Below, one piece after another: positions 25,063 through 33,703 of a DNA stretch of 46,515 bases; positions within the stretch are counted from its first letter, which is position 1; every line of letters begins with the position of its first letter. The translations under genes and the position numbers were made by a program. The notes beneath the pieces are model-generated. The model ran no database searches and was not told where the DNA came from. It was given only the letters and a program-made list of their open reading frames with translations. The DNA is from JBDUDR01 sp040002845 (GTDB lineage: Bacteria > Actinomycetota > Actinomycetes > Propionibacteriales > Nocardioidaceae): NCBI GenBank assembly GCA_040002845.1, contig JBDUDR010000005.1, forward strand, positions 1 through 46,515, given 5' to 3'.

Positions 25063-26561
25063 GGCCCGCGTTCGGTGTCATCGCGGTGGTCGCCGTCTCC
25101 GTCGCCACACTGGCCATCGGGTCGCTCGGACTCCGGTTTTCGCGTACGACCAGCAACTTCTATGTGGCGGCACGGTCGGTCAGCCCGGTCCTGAACGCGT
25201 CGGCGATCGGTGGGGAGTACCTCTCGGCTGCGTCGTTCCTCGGGATCGCGGGCCTGGTGCTCGCGTACGGCGTCGACATGTTGTGGTACCCGGTCGGCTG
25301 GACGGCGGGCTACCTGGTGTTGCTGTTGTTCGTCGCGGCTCCCCTACGGCGCTCTGGCGCATACACGTTGCCGGACTTCGCCGAGCTGCGGCTGGAGTCG
25401 AACCGGGCCCGGCTGGTCACGAGCCCGCTGGTCGTCCTCATCGGCGTGCTCTACCTGATGCCGCAGTTCCAAGGCGCCGGGCTCACCATGCACGCCGTCA
25501 CGGGGGCACCGTCGTGGGTCGGCGGCGTCATCGTCGGCGTCGTCGTGCTCTTCAACGTGCTGTCAGGCGGAATGCGCAGCATCACGTTCGTGCAGGCTTT
25601 TCAGTACTGGCTCAAGCTGACCGCCCTGCTGGTCCCGGCCGCGTTCCTGGTGCTCAGCTGGCGCCATGACGGAGCCCCTCGATTGAGCCCGGTCGGGTCT
25701 CGCGACTGGTTCGATCCTGCGGCTGGAGGGTACGGGCTCTACACCACGTACTCGCTGATCCTGGCCACGTTCCTCGGCACCATGGGCCTGCCGCACGTGC
25801 TCGTCCGTTTCTATACGAACCCCGACGGCCGGGCGGCCCGCAGGACCACGCTGGCGGTCCTGGGGCTGCTCGGCGGGTTCTATCTGTTGCCGGCGATCTT
25901 CGGTGTGCTGGGCCGGCTGTACGCTGCCGACCTGGTGCCGAGCGGTCGAGCGGACACGGTCGTCCTTGCGTTGCCGAGCCGCATGCTGGGCGGCAGCGCC
26001 GGGGAGCTCCTGACCGCGCTGGTGACGGCTGGAGCGTTCGCCGCATTCCTGTCGACGTCGTCGGGTCTGACCGTCTCGGTCGCGGGGGTGATCAGCCAGG
26101 ATCTGCTGAGCCGGCGGCTGCCCGCCTTACGCGCATTCCGGGCCGCGACCGTGTTCGCGGTGGCAATCCCGTTGCTGCTCGCGGCCGCCGGCCGGGGACT
26201 AGCGGTCGCAAGCGCCGTCGGGTTGGCGTTTGCGGTGGCAGCGTCGACGTTCTGTCCCCTGCTGGTGCTCGGGATCTGGTGGCGCGGGCTCACTGGACGA
26301 GGTGCGGTCGTCGGGCTGGCAGTCGGCGGTTCCCTGTCCGGTGGCGCAGTGATCGTGACGCTGCTCGGCGAACGGCCCCCCGGTTGGCTGGGTGCACTCC
26401 TCGCCCAACCGGCCGCCTGGACGGTTCCGGCCGCATTCGCGACGATGATCGGCGTCTCACTGGCGACCCGGCGGCGCATGCCGCCCAACGTTGGCCGCAC
26501 GATGATCAGGCTGCACACTCCCGAGCAGCTCGACGTCGATCGCGGAACGTACCACCCCTAG
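25059..26561 (+). CDS. Sodium/solute symporter, ActP/MctC-like (acetate or monocarboxylate uptake)
   Basis: A 500-residue member of the SSS family. The N-terminal segment shows NFYVAARSVSPVLNASAIGG and EYLSAASFLGIAGL, the usual acetate-symporter signature, and roughly 13 hydrophobic helices follow. GLPHVLVRFYTNPD and AFAAFLSTSSGLTVSVAGVIS are also typical of ActP. Acetate, propionate or pyruvate are likely substrates, in line with satP and acs downstream; this is inference. The GTG start overlaps the preceding stop. The stop is 10 bp from that of the convergent hydrolase gene. Confidence 0.92.
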   Translation: MRPAFGVIAVVAVSVATLAIGSLGLRFSRTTSNFYVAARSVSPVLNASAIGGEYLSAASFLGIAGLVLAYGVDMLWYPVGWTAGYLVLLLFVAAPLRRSGAYTLPDFAELRLESNRARLVTSPLVVLIGVLYLMPQFQGAGLTMHAVTGAPSWVGGVIVGVVVLFNVLSGGMRSITFVQAFQYWLKLTALLVPAAFLVLSWRHDGAPRLSPVGSRDWFDPAAGGYGLYTTYSLILATFLGTMGLPHVLVRFYTNPDGRAARRTTLAVLGLLGGFYLLPAIFGVLGRLYAADLVPSGRADTVVLALPSRMLGGSAGELLTALVTAGAFAAFLSTSSGLTVSVAGVISQDLLSRRLPALRAFRAATVFAVAIPLLLAAAGRGLAVASAVGLAFAVAASTFCPLLVLGIWWRGLTGRGAVVGLAVGGSLSGGAVIVTLLGERPPGWLGALLAQPAAWTVPAAFATMIGVSLATRRRMPPNVGRTMIRLHTPEQLDVDRGTYHP

Positions 26562-26571
26562 AACCCAGCCG

Positions 26572-27720
26572 TCAGACGCCGGCCGCGTAGCGCCAGAAGT
26601 CCCGCATCAAAGTGGTCGGCGTCGGCCCGCTCAACTCCAGTTGGGTCAGCAGGACGGTGACGGTGCCCGACGACGGAATGATGTGCGCGGCCGTCCCGGT
26701 ACCGCCGATCCAGCCGTAGCGTCCTAGCACGTTCCACGGGTCGTCAACGGCGACGTCGACCGAGCCGCCGAAACCCCAGCCCTGTCCCCCCAGGAACAAC
26801 CTGCTGGCATCGCGCTGGGGCTTCGTCAGGTGGTCCGAGGTCATCTGCCGCACCGACTCCGGCGACAACAGTCGGCGACCGTCGACCGTCCCGTCGGCGA
26901 GCAGCATGCGACCGAAGGAGTGCCAGTCATCGACGGTCGAGACCAGCCCACCGGCGCCGGACGGGAACACCGGCACCCTGCTCCACTGCCCGTCGGGAGC
27001 GTCGACCAGCTCCAGGCCGCCCGCCGACCCCGGTCGGTAGTAGCTGGTGAACCGATCGAGCTTGCCGGCCGGGACCTCGAACCCGGTGTCGACCATGCGC
27101 AGCGGCTCGAACACTCGCTCGGGCAGGAAATCCTGTAACGGCTGCCCCGACACCCTGGCGATCAGCACACCGAGGATGTCGGAGCAGGTGTTGTACAGCC
27201 AGGCATCGCCCGGCTGATGCAGCAGCGGAATGCGGGACAGCGCCGCCATCCATTCGTCCGGCGCCTCGACGACTTGCGGCTGCGGCGGTCCTTGTTTCAG
27301 CTCGCTGAACAACAGTTCGATCACCGGCAGCGAGAAGTCGGACGGGAAGCCGTACCCAGCACGGAAGGTGAGCAGATCGACCACGGTGATCGGCCTGGCC
27401 GCCGGGATCACGTCGTCGACTGGACCGGCCGGCGTGCGGACGACGGTCGGTGACGCCAGCTCCGGCAGCCAGTGCCCGACCGGGTCGTCCAGCGCGATCC
27501 GGCTGTCCTCGACCAACATCATGACCGCCGCGGCGGTGATGGGTTTGGTGATCGAGGCGATGCGGAAGATCGAATCCCTTGCCATCGGGGAGGTGCCGTC
27601 GACGTCGACAGAGCCGACGACCTGCACCTCGACCCGGTCGCCGCGAGCCACCAGGCTCACCGCTCCCGGCAACGATCCGTTGCTGATGTAGGTCTTGAGG
27701 ATGTCGTGCAGGTTGGTCAT
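26572..27720 (-). CDS. Serine hydrolase of the beta-lactamase/EstB family
   Basis: A 382-residue cytoplasmic-looking hydrolase (no signal peptide). It has the SxxK motif SITK (about residues 56-59) in IFRIASITKPITAAAVM, the second motif YNT in WLYNTCSDILG, and the third motif as WIGGTGTAAHI near the C-terminus. This is the class C beta-lactamase/DD-peptidase fold, used by many esterases. Substrate unknown. ATG 27720 follows GAGGTGG, and the gene starts 9 bp after the choline dehydrogenase stop, so both form an operon. Confidence 0.92.
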   Translation of the reverse strand: MTNLHDILKTYISNGSLPGAVSLVARGDRVEVQVVGSVDVDGTSPMARDSIFRIASITKPITAAAVMMLVEDSRIALDDPVGHWLPELASPTVVRTPAGPVDDVIPAARPITVVDLLTFRAGYGFPSDFSLPVIELLFSELKQGPPQPQVVEAPDEWMAALSRIPLLHQPGDAWLYNTCSDILGVLIARVSGQPLQDFLPERVFEPLRMVDTGFEVPAGKLDRFTSYYRPGSAGGLELVDAPDGQWSRVPVFPSGAGGLVSTVDDWHSFGRMLLADGTVDGRRLLSPESVRQMTSDHLTKPQRDASRLFLGGQGWGFGGSVDVAVDDPWNVLGRYGWIGGTGTAAHIIPSSGTVTVLLTQLELSGPTPTTLMRDFWRYAAGV

Positions 27721-27729
27721 GGACCCACC

Positions 27730-29397
27730 TCAGAGTGGGGATGGCGAGATGCCGTGGCGATAGAACTCGATCGGCTCCGCCGGCAGCGCAGTGTTCCCGA
27801 GGATCAGGTCCGCGGCCTTCTCGGCCAGCATCATCACCGGCGCATAGATGTTCCCGTTGGTGACATACGGCATCACTGAGGCATCGACAACGCGCAACGC
27901 ATCGATGCCGTACACCTTCATGGTCAGCGGATCGACCACCGACATCGGGTCCACCCCCATCTTCACGGTGCAGGAGGGGTGCAGGGCGGTCTCGGCATCG
28001 CGAGCCACCCAGTCGAGGATCTGCTCGTCCGACTCCACCGACGGGCCGGGAGACAGCTCGCCGTCGTTGAACGGCTCCATCGCCTGCTGGGTCAGCAGAT
28101 CGCGGGCGACCCGGATGGCCTCGACCCATTCACCACGGTCCTGGTTGGTCGATAGGTAGTTGAACCGCAGCGCCGGATGGACCGATGGGTCGGTGCTCTT
28201 GAGCTGGACCGTTCCGCGAGCGTCCGAGTACATCGGCCCCACATGGACCTGGTAGCCGTGTGGGGCGGCGGGAGCCGAGCCGTCGTACCGCACCGCGATC
28301 GGCAGGAAGTGAAACATCAAGTTGGGGTAAGCGACGTCATCGTTCGACCGGGTGAAACCGCCGGCCTCGAAGTGGTTGGTGGCCCCCGGTCCGCGGCGCA
28401 GGAACAGCCACTGGGCGCCCACCTGAGGTCGATAGCGCCATTTCAGGTAGGGCTGCATCGTCACCGGCTGCTTGGAGCCGTACTGAACGTAGACCTCGAG
28501 GTGGTCCTGCAGGTTCTCTCCAACACCGGGGAGATCCGCGACGACGCCGATCCCCAGTGAGCGCAGATGATCGGCCGGCCCCAGCCCGGACAGCATCATG
28601 AGCTGGGGAGTGTTGATGGCTCCGCCGCACAGGATCACGTTCCCGGCCAGCACTCGCTCCGGAGCCCCGCGGCCAGGCGCGTACTCCACTCCCACCGCTC
28701 GGTCGCCCTCCAACAGGATCTTGGTGACGAAGACGCGGGTCTTGACCACCAGGTTCGCACGGTTCATCACCGGGTGGAGGTACGCCCGGGAGGCTGACAA
28801 CCGGCGGCCTCGATGGATGTTGCGGTCGAACCTCGCGAAACCCTCTTGGCGGTAACCGTTTACGTCCTCGGTCAGTGGATAGCCGGCCTGTTGGACCGAC
28901 TCGAAGAACGCGTCGAACAGCGGACCCGACGCGGGCCCACGCTCGAGCACGAGCGGCCCCGACTTGCCGCGGAACGGATCGCCCGGTGCCGCCGCGAGGC
29001 AGGTCTCCATCCGTTTGAAGTACGGCAGGCAGTGCGCATGATCCCAGCTGCTCATGCCTTCGTCCGCTGCCCAGCGCTCGTAGTCCATCGGGTTTCCGCG
29101 CTGGAAGATCATCCCGTTGATGCTGCTGGAACCCCCGAGAATCTTTCCCCGCGCGTGATAGATGCGCCGGTCGTGCATGTGCGGCTCCGGCTCGGACTCG
29201 TACTTCCAGTCATAGAACCGGCTGCCGATGGGAAACGGCAACGCCGCCGGCATCTGGATGAAGACGTCGAGCTTGGAGTCGGTCCGGCCCGCCTCCAACA
29301 CCAGCACTCGACTGGAGGGATCGGCCGACAGCCGGTTGCCCAGGGCACTGCCCGCTGAGCCACCGCCGACAATGACGAAGTCCACCTGGTCGCTCAT
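27730..29397 (-). CDS. betA: GMC oxidoreductase, probable choline dehydrogenase
   Basis: A 555-residue FAD-dependent alcohol oxidoreductase. The FAD-binding motif is VIVGGGSAGSALGNRLS (GxGxxG at 11-16), and GGSSSINGMIFQRGNPMDYERWA is the GMC signature 1. The catalytic histidine is H473 in ETALHPSCTVKMG and the second active residue lies in VTNGNI (about 516). Along its length it resembles BetA of E. coli closely (MPAALPFPIG, GVGENLQDHLEVY, SNHFEAGGF-like segments), which oxidises choline to betaine aldehyde. No betaine aldehyde dehydrogenase gene is adjacent. ATG follows AGGAG. Confidence 0.9.
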   Translation of the reverse strand: MSDQVDFVIVGGGSAGSALGNRLSADPSSRVLVLEAGRTDSKLDVFIQMPAALPFPIGSRFYDWKYESEPEPHMHDRRIYHARGKILGGSSSINGMIFQRGNPMDYERWAADEGMSSWDHAHCLPYFKRMETCLAAAPGDPFRGKSGPLVLERGPASGPLFDAFFESVQQAGYPLTEDVNGYRQEGFARFDRNIHRGRRLSASRAYLHPVMNRANLVVKTRVFVTKILLEGDRAVGVEYAPGRGAPERVLAGNVILCGGAINTPQLMMLSGLGPADHLRSLGIGVVADLPGVGENLQDHLEVYVQYGSKQPVTMQPYLKWRYRPQVGAQWLFLRRGPGATNHFEAGGFTRSNDDVAYPNLMFHFLPIAVRYDGSAPAAPHGYQVHVGPMYSDARGTVQLKSTDPSVHPALRFNYLSTNQDRGEWVEAIRVARDLLTQQAMEPFNDGELSPGPSVESDEQILDWVARDAETALHPSCTVKMGVDPMSVVDPLTMKVYGIDALRVVDASVMPYVTNGNIYAPVMMLAEKAADLILGNTALPAEPIEFYRHGISPSPL

Positions 29398-29554
29398 CTG
29401 CGGGCTCCTTCGAGAGACTGTGAGCAGATGCTAGTGCCGGTGTCCCGCAATACGCATCGCCGTTGCGCCGACGGCAACATCTCGAACGGTTGTTCGGTGT
29501 GCCGCTCCGCAAAGGATCCCAGCGAACTGGACGAGCCGCCAGCGTCTCCCGCCC

Positions 29555-29598
29555 GGCACCAAAATGTGACACTCCTGCTGTCCCGCGGTTACCGGCGA
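29555..29598 (-). repeat. Partial core repeat, copy E
   Basis: Only the right half of the 75-bp element: on the minus strand it reads GGGACAGCA, then GTCACATTTTG. It overlaps the stop codon region of the SRPBCC gene (29589-29591). Decay makes the limits approximate. Confidence 0.6.
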
Positions 29599-30068
29599 CC
29601 TGGACCGCTCAGAGCAACGAGCCGGTGCAGCGCAATCCGCAACAGAGCCGTAGCCAGCGGCCGCAGGACCGGCCACAGCATTCGCCCGATCCGGCCGAGC
29701 GGCAAGTCGAGCCACTCGCTCCAGGTGAGCGCCGTACCACCGCTCGGCGATGCACGGAACTCGAAAGCGCCGGGGCCGCGCAGGAATCGACCCACATGCA
29801 TGACGTCCACCTGGGTCGGGGGATCCCAGCCGGTCACCTCGATCACGTCCAAGAAGCCAAGCCGACCGACACCGGTGAATGCCTCGATCCGGCTTCCGAC
29901 GCTGTGGCCATCACCCCTCACCACCCGGACGGTCGTCAGAGGTATCCACTTCCCCTGTCCCGGCCAGTCCGTCGCCTTGGCGAACGCGAGGGAAACCGGA
30001 AGATCAAGCTCCACGGTGACGGCGACGCCACCTGGACCGAGCCTCGGGAGCGGCGCGTGTTCGGCCAT
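29589..30068 (-). CDS. SRPBCC-family protein
   Basis: A 159-residue protein with the START/Bet v1-like pattern: VTVELDLPVSLAFAKATDWPGQGKWIPLTTVRVV at the N-terminus, then VGSRIEAFTG and VDVMHVGRFLRGPGAFEF strands and a C-terminal helix rich in Leu/Arg. Such proteins bind hydrophobic ligands; function unknown. The ATG at 30068 is preferred because the longer frame to 30134 is not family-like. The C-terminus (LSGPGRR) is encoded in the repeat-like sequence. Confidence 0.88.
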   Translation of the reverse strand: MAEHAPLPRLGPGGVAVTVELDLPVSLAFAKATDWPGQGKWIPLTTVRVVRGDGHSVGSRIEAFTGVGRLGFLDVIEVTGWDPPTQVDVMHVGRFLRGPGAFEFRASPSGGTALTWSEWLDLPLGRIGRMLWPVLRPLATALLRIALHRLVALSGPGRR

Positions 30069-30173
30069 GGACCCGATCGTGCCATGCCGGGCGGGTCCCA
30101 CGGCGATGATGACAGCCTGACCGCTGTGCGGCAATCACGGCCGTGTAGCCCGGCAAGATCTCAAGGTCTTGAC

Positions 30174-30716
30174 GTGACTGTGGCGGAGCGCTCCTATGGC
30201 AGTCCGGCCGCGTTTCGACGTGCCCTGACGGACAAGCTCAAAGCGCAGGCGGAGTCCAGTCGCTGGACGCTGCCACAGCTGCAGCGTCAGATCGCCTATG
30301 ACCGCCTCCTGGAACGCCTCTACCTCGTCGATTCCGGCTGGATCCTGAAGGGTGCGACGGCGCTGCTGGCACGGGACATCGGGATGCGCGCCACCGTTGA
30401 CATCGACATGTACCGCGAAGCCGTCCGGGGGGTGGCCGAGCGAGATCTCCGCGGAGCAGCCGCAGGAGCCGCAAGTGGCCGCGCTCCGGACCGAAGCAAA
30501 GCGGCGCGGTTTGCGCCTGCCAGCTCGGTTCACCGTCCCCGACCACCAATTGTGGGAACGCGGTTATGCCGCAGAGGCGGAGCGTTCTCTGCTGCCGACG
30601 GCGCGGACCCTCGACGAGGCGCTCGCTACCGTCAGGCCTTTTCTCGATCCCCTGCTCGACGGTAGTGCCCTCGGCGCATGGAACGCGAACGACGGAGCCT
30701 GGATGGGGCAGACGCC
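30174..30716 (+). pseudogene. Broken AbiEii/AbiGii nucleotidyltransferase toxin gene
   Basis: Two fragments of one gene in different frames. The first (GTG 30174 to about 30450) encodes an AbiEii N-terminus: SPAAFRRALTDKLKAQA, DRLLERLYL, WILKGATALLARDIG and the metal-binding ATVDIDMYREA. The second (about 30470-30716, next frame) encodes an AbiEii C-terminus: AALRTEAKRRGLRLPARF, LWERGYAAEAERSLLP and TARTLDEALATVRPFLDPLL. About 110 residues of the usual middle are missing. The AbiEi antitoxin gene is absent. The end is approximate; the C-terminal frame stays open to 30807. Confidence 0.85.
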
Positions 30717-30895
30717 TGGCCACTCATCGCCGGAATCGACCACTCAGCATGCTGATCCCGCCGCCCACCGACGAACCGACGGCGGTCAACGACGGGGCTC
30801 TCCGTAGCCCTTCCGATTGGCCAGACCTCCTTTCTACGCTGGAGTATCTCCGGGTTCTCGGAGAACACGTACGGCCTGATCCGAGAGGAGCTCCA

Positions 30896-31513
30896 ATGAC
30901 CACGAGTCAGCCTTCTCCTGCCGCCCAACGAGCGCCCATCGCCCCGGGATCAGGGATCGCCGATCCGGCCCCGCTGGGCTTGGCGGCATTCGCCCTGACC
31001 ACCTTTGTGCTCAGCTGCGTCAACGCGAACCTGGTGGATGCCACCGTCGAACCAGTCATGTTCGGCCTAGCCCTCGGCTACGGCGGCATCATCCAAATCG
31101 CGGCCGGCCTCTGGGAATTCGCCAAGGGCAACACGTTCGGCGCTACCGCGTTCTGCTCCTACGGCGGCTTCTGGCTGTCGTTCTGGTGGCTGACGGGCCA
31201 CACCGACCTCACCGGGGCCAGCGAGGACGACGCCGCCAAGGGTATCGGGGTGTACTTGCTGGCCTGGGGGATCTTCACGTTGTACATGTCGGTGGCCGCC
31301 AGTCGCGTCAGCTTGGCGGTGCTGGGTGTGTTCGTCTTCTTGACCCTCACCTTCTTCGTGCTCGCCATCGGCGAGTTCGCCACCTCCGACGGCTGGCACA
31401 AGTTCGGCGGCTGGCTGGGCCTGGTCACAGCGTTCGTGGCCTGGTATGCGTCCTTCGCCGGCGTGACCAACTTCACGTTCAAGAGGATCGTACTTCCCAC
31501 CGGACCCCGCTGA
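30896..31513 (+). CDS. satP: Acetate uptake transporter, GPR1/FUN34/YaaH family
   Basis: A 205-residue membrane protein with six helices. The family signature NPAPLGL appears as DPAPLGL (23-29) before the first helix. It forms acetate/succinate channels of the SatP type. GAGAGGAG precedes the ATG. It is 91 bp upstream of acs, in the same direction, so acetate uptake and activation are adjacent. Upstream is the broken AbiEii gene; TCTCCG/CGGAGA inverted repeat and a TACGCT hexamer may belong to its promoter. Confidence 0.92.
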   Translation: MTTSQPSPAAQRAPIAPGSGIADPAPLGLAAFALTTFVLSCVNANLVDATVEPVMFGLALGYGGIIQIAAGLWEFAKGNTFGATAFCSYGGFWLSFWWLTGHTDLTGASEDDAAKGIGVYLLAWGIFTLYMSVAASRVSLAVLGVFVFLTLTFFVLAIGEFATSDGWHKFGGWLGLVTAFVAWYASFAGVTNFTFKRIVLPTGPR

Positions 31514-31539
31514 AACACTTGCGAGCCAACGGCAGGGCT

Positions 31540-31577
31540 GGTGGAGTGTCGTACGACGCCTGCGTTCGAACTCCACC
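31540..31577. other. Hairpin in the satP-acs gap
   Basis: GGTGGAGT (31540-31547) and ACTCCACC (31570-31577) are perfectly complementary with a 22-base spacer that itself contains GTCGTACGAC. Located 27 bp before the acs start. Could be attenuating, or stabilise the satP transcript. Confidence 0.5.
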
Positions 31578-31604
31578 CCCGCCGGTGGCCATGAGGAGGG
31601 CACG

Positions 31605-33566
31605 ATGAGTGAACCTGGACTGTCAAACCTGATGCATGAGGAGCGCCGTTTCGAGCCACCCCCCGACCTAGCCGCAGCCGCCAACGTCAAGGCCGACGTC
31701 TACGAACGGGCCACGGCCGACCGCCTCGGGTTCTGGGCCGAGCAGGCAGAGCGCATCAGCTGGGCACAACCATGGTCCGAGGTGCTCGACTGGTCGAACG
31801 CGCCATTCGCCAAGTGGTTCGTGGGTGGCCGGCTCAACGCCTCGTACAACTGTCTGGATCGGCACGTGGAAGCAGGCAAGGGCGACAAGGTCGCCTACCA
31901 CTGGGTCGGGGAGCCGGGGGACACCCGCACGCTGACCTACTCCCAGCTCAAGGACGAAGTCTGCAAGGCTGCAAACGCGTTGGTCGAGCTCGGCGTACAA
32001 ACCGGGGATCGGGTGGCGATATACATGCCGATGATCCCCGAGCTCGTGATCGCGATGCTGGCATGCGCGCGTCTGGGTGCGCCGCACACCGTCGTGTTCG
32101 GCGGCTTCTCGGCGGACGCGCTGAAGACCCGCATCATCGACTGCGACGCCAAAGTCGTCATCACAACCGACGGCGGGTATCGACGCGGTGCCCCGTCGGC
32201 GCTGAAACCTGCCGTCGACGAGGCTCTGCAGTCGTGCCCCGACGTCCGGACGTCGTTGGTAGTGCGCCGCACCGGACAGGATGTCGACTGGGACGAAGCG
32301 CGTGACGTGTGGTGGCACGACGTCGTCGACAAGCAGAGCACCGAGCACGAACCGGAGGCCTTCGACTCTGAACACCCGCTCTATGTGATGTACACGTCCG
32401 GGACGACCGGCAAGCCGAAAGGGAGCCTGCACACGACGGGCGGCTACCTGGTCGGCTGCTCCTTCACCCATTGGGCGGTGTTCGACCTCAAACCGGAGAC
32501 GGATGTCTTCTGGTGCTCGGCGGACATCGGCTGGGTAACCGGCCACTCCTACATCGTCTACGGTCCGCTGGCCAACGGCACCACCTCGCTGATGTACGAA
32601 GGCACGCCGGACACGCCGCACAAGGGTCGCTGGTGGGAGATCGTCCAGGAGTACAAGGCGACCATCTTCTACACCGCGCCGACCGCGATCCGTACATTCA
32701 TGAAGTGGGGCAGCCAGATCCCCAAGGAGTTCGACCTCTCGTCGCTGCGTCTGCTGGGCTCCGTCGGCGAGCCGATCAACCCGGAGGCGTACATCTGGTA
32801 TCGCGAGAACATCGGTGGCTCGAAAGCACCGATCGTGGACACGTGGTGGCAGACCGAGACCGGGATGATCATGATCAGCCCGCTGCCCGGCGTGACGGCC
32901 GGCAAGCCGGGTTCCGCGATGACACCGCTGCCCGGCGTGGGTGCGGATGTGGTCGACGACCAGGGCAAGTCGGTCCCGAACGGGTCGGGTGGCTATCTCG
33001 TGCTCACCGAACCTTGGCCGGCGATGCTGCGCACCCTGTGGGGGGACGACGAGCGGTTCAAGGAAACGTACTGGTCCAGGTTCCCTGGTTTCTACTTCGC
33101 GGGTGACGGTGCGAAGAAGGACGAGGACGGTGACCTCTGGTTGCTGGGCCGGGTCGACGACGTGATGAACATTTCGGGGCACCGGCTGTCCACCACCGAG
33201 ATCGAGTCCGCGTTGGTGTCGCACCCGAAGGTCGCTGAGGCCGCCGTCGTGGGAGCCGCTGACGAGACGACCGGGCAGGCCATTGTGGCCTTCGTCATCT
33301 TGCGCGAGAGCGCCGAAGGCGGCGGGGCGGACGTTGTCGCCGAGTTGCGCAACCATGTCGCCAAGGAGATCGGTGCCATTGCGAAACCGCGTTCGATCAT
33401 GGTCGTACCTGAACTGCCCAAGACGAGATCGGGCAAGATCATGCGGCGACTGCTGCAGGATGTGGCCGAGCACCGCGAGGTCGGCGACTCGACCACCCTT
33501 GCCGACTCCTCTGTGATGGATCTGATCGAGTCCAACCTGGCCTCGGCCAGCGCCGACGAAGAGTGA
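31605..33566 (+). CDS. acs: Acetyl-CoA synthetase (AMP-forming)
   Basis: A 653-residue enzyme forming acetyl-CoA from acetate, ATP and CoA in the cytoplasm. Adenylation motifs: YTSGTTGKPKGSLH, the aromatic/ligand segment TWWQTETG, the hinge/binding segment WLLGRVDDVMNISGHR, and the C-terminal catalytic lysine K611 in PKTRSGKIMRR, which is the regulatory acetylation site in Acs. Length and order match Acs. ATG 31605 follows GAGGAGGG. Corresponds to Rv3667. Confidence 0.97.
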   Translation: MSEPGLSNLMHEERRFEPPPDLAAAANVKADVYERATADRLGFWAEQAERISWAQPWSEVLDWSNAPFAKWFVGGRLNASYNCLDRHVEAGKGDKVAYHWVGEPGDTRTLTYSQLKDEVCKAANALVELGVQTGDRVAIYMPMIPELVIAMLACARLGAPHTVVFGGFSADALKTRIIDCDAKVVITTDGGYRRGAPSALKPAVDEALQSCPDVRTSLVVRRTGQDVDWDEARDVWWHDVVDKQSTEHEPEAFDSEHPLYVMYTSGTTGKPKGSLHTTGGYLVGCSFTHWAVFDLKPETDVFWCSADIGWVTGHSYIVYGPLANGTTSLMYEGTPDTPHKGRWWEIVQEYKATIFYTAPTAIRTFMKWGSQIPKEFDLSSLRLLGSVGEPINPEAYIWYRENIGGSKAPIVDTWWQTETGMIMISPLPGVTAGKPGSAMTPLPGVGADVVDDQGKSVPNGSGGYLVLTEPWPAMLRTLWGDDERFKETYWSRFPGFYFAGDGAKKDEDGDLWLLGRVDDVMNISGHRLSTTEIESALVSHPKVAEAAVVGAADETTGQAIVAFVILRESAEGGGADVVAELRNHVAKEIGAIAKPRSIMVVPELPKTRSGKIMRRLLQDVAEHREVGDSTTLADSSVMDLIESNLASASADEE

Positions 33567-33703
33567 CCCCCCGCCGACTCCCCCTTGTCCTGCCGTTACG
33601 CGTCGGCATCCCCGCAGGGGTGGAGCGGCACGAGCGCGTGCCCTACACACGCGATGACGTGGCACGCGGCTAGGCTTGCGCCGGGCCGCGGACGGAGGAC
33701 GGC

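Noticed and set aside
33567..33703. Promoter or riboswitch upstream of the holin-like gene
   Set aside because: A TAGGCT hexamer and a CCCC/GGGG inverted repeat are present, but neither is distinct enough from GC-rich background to call.
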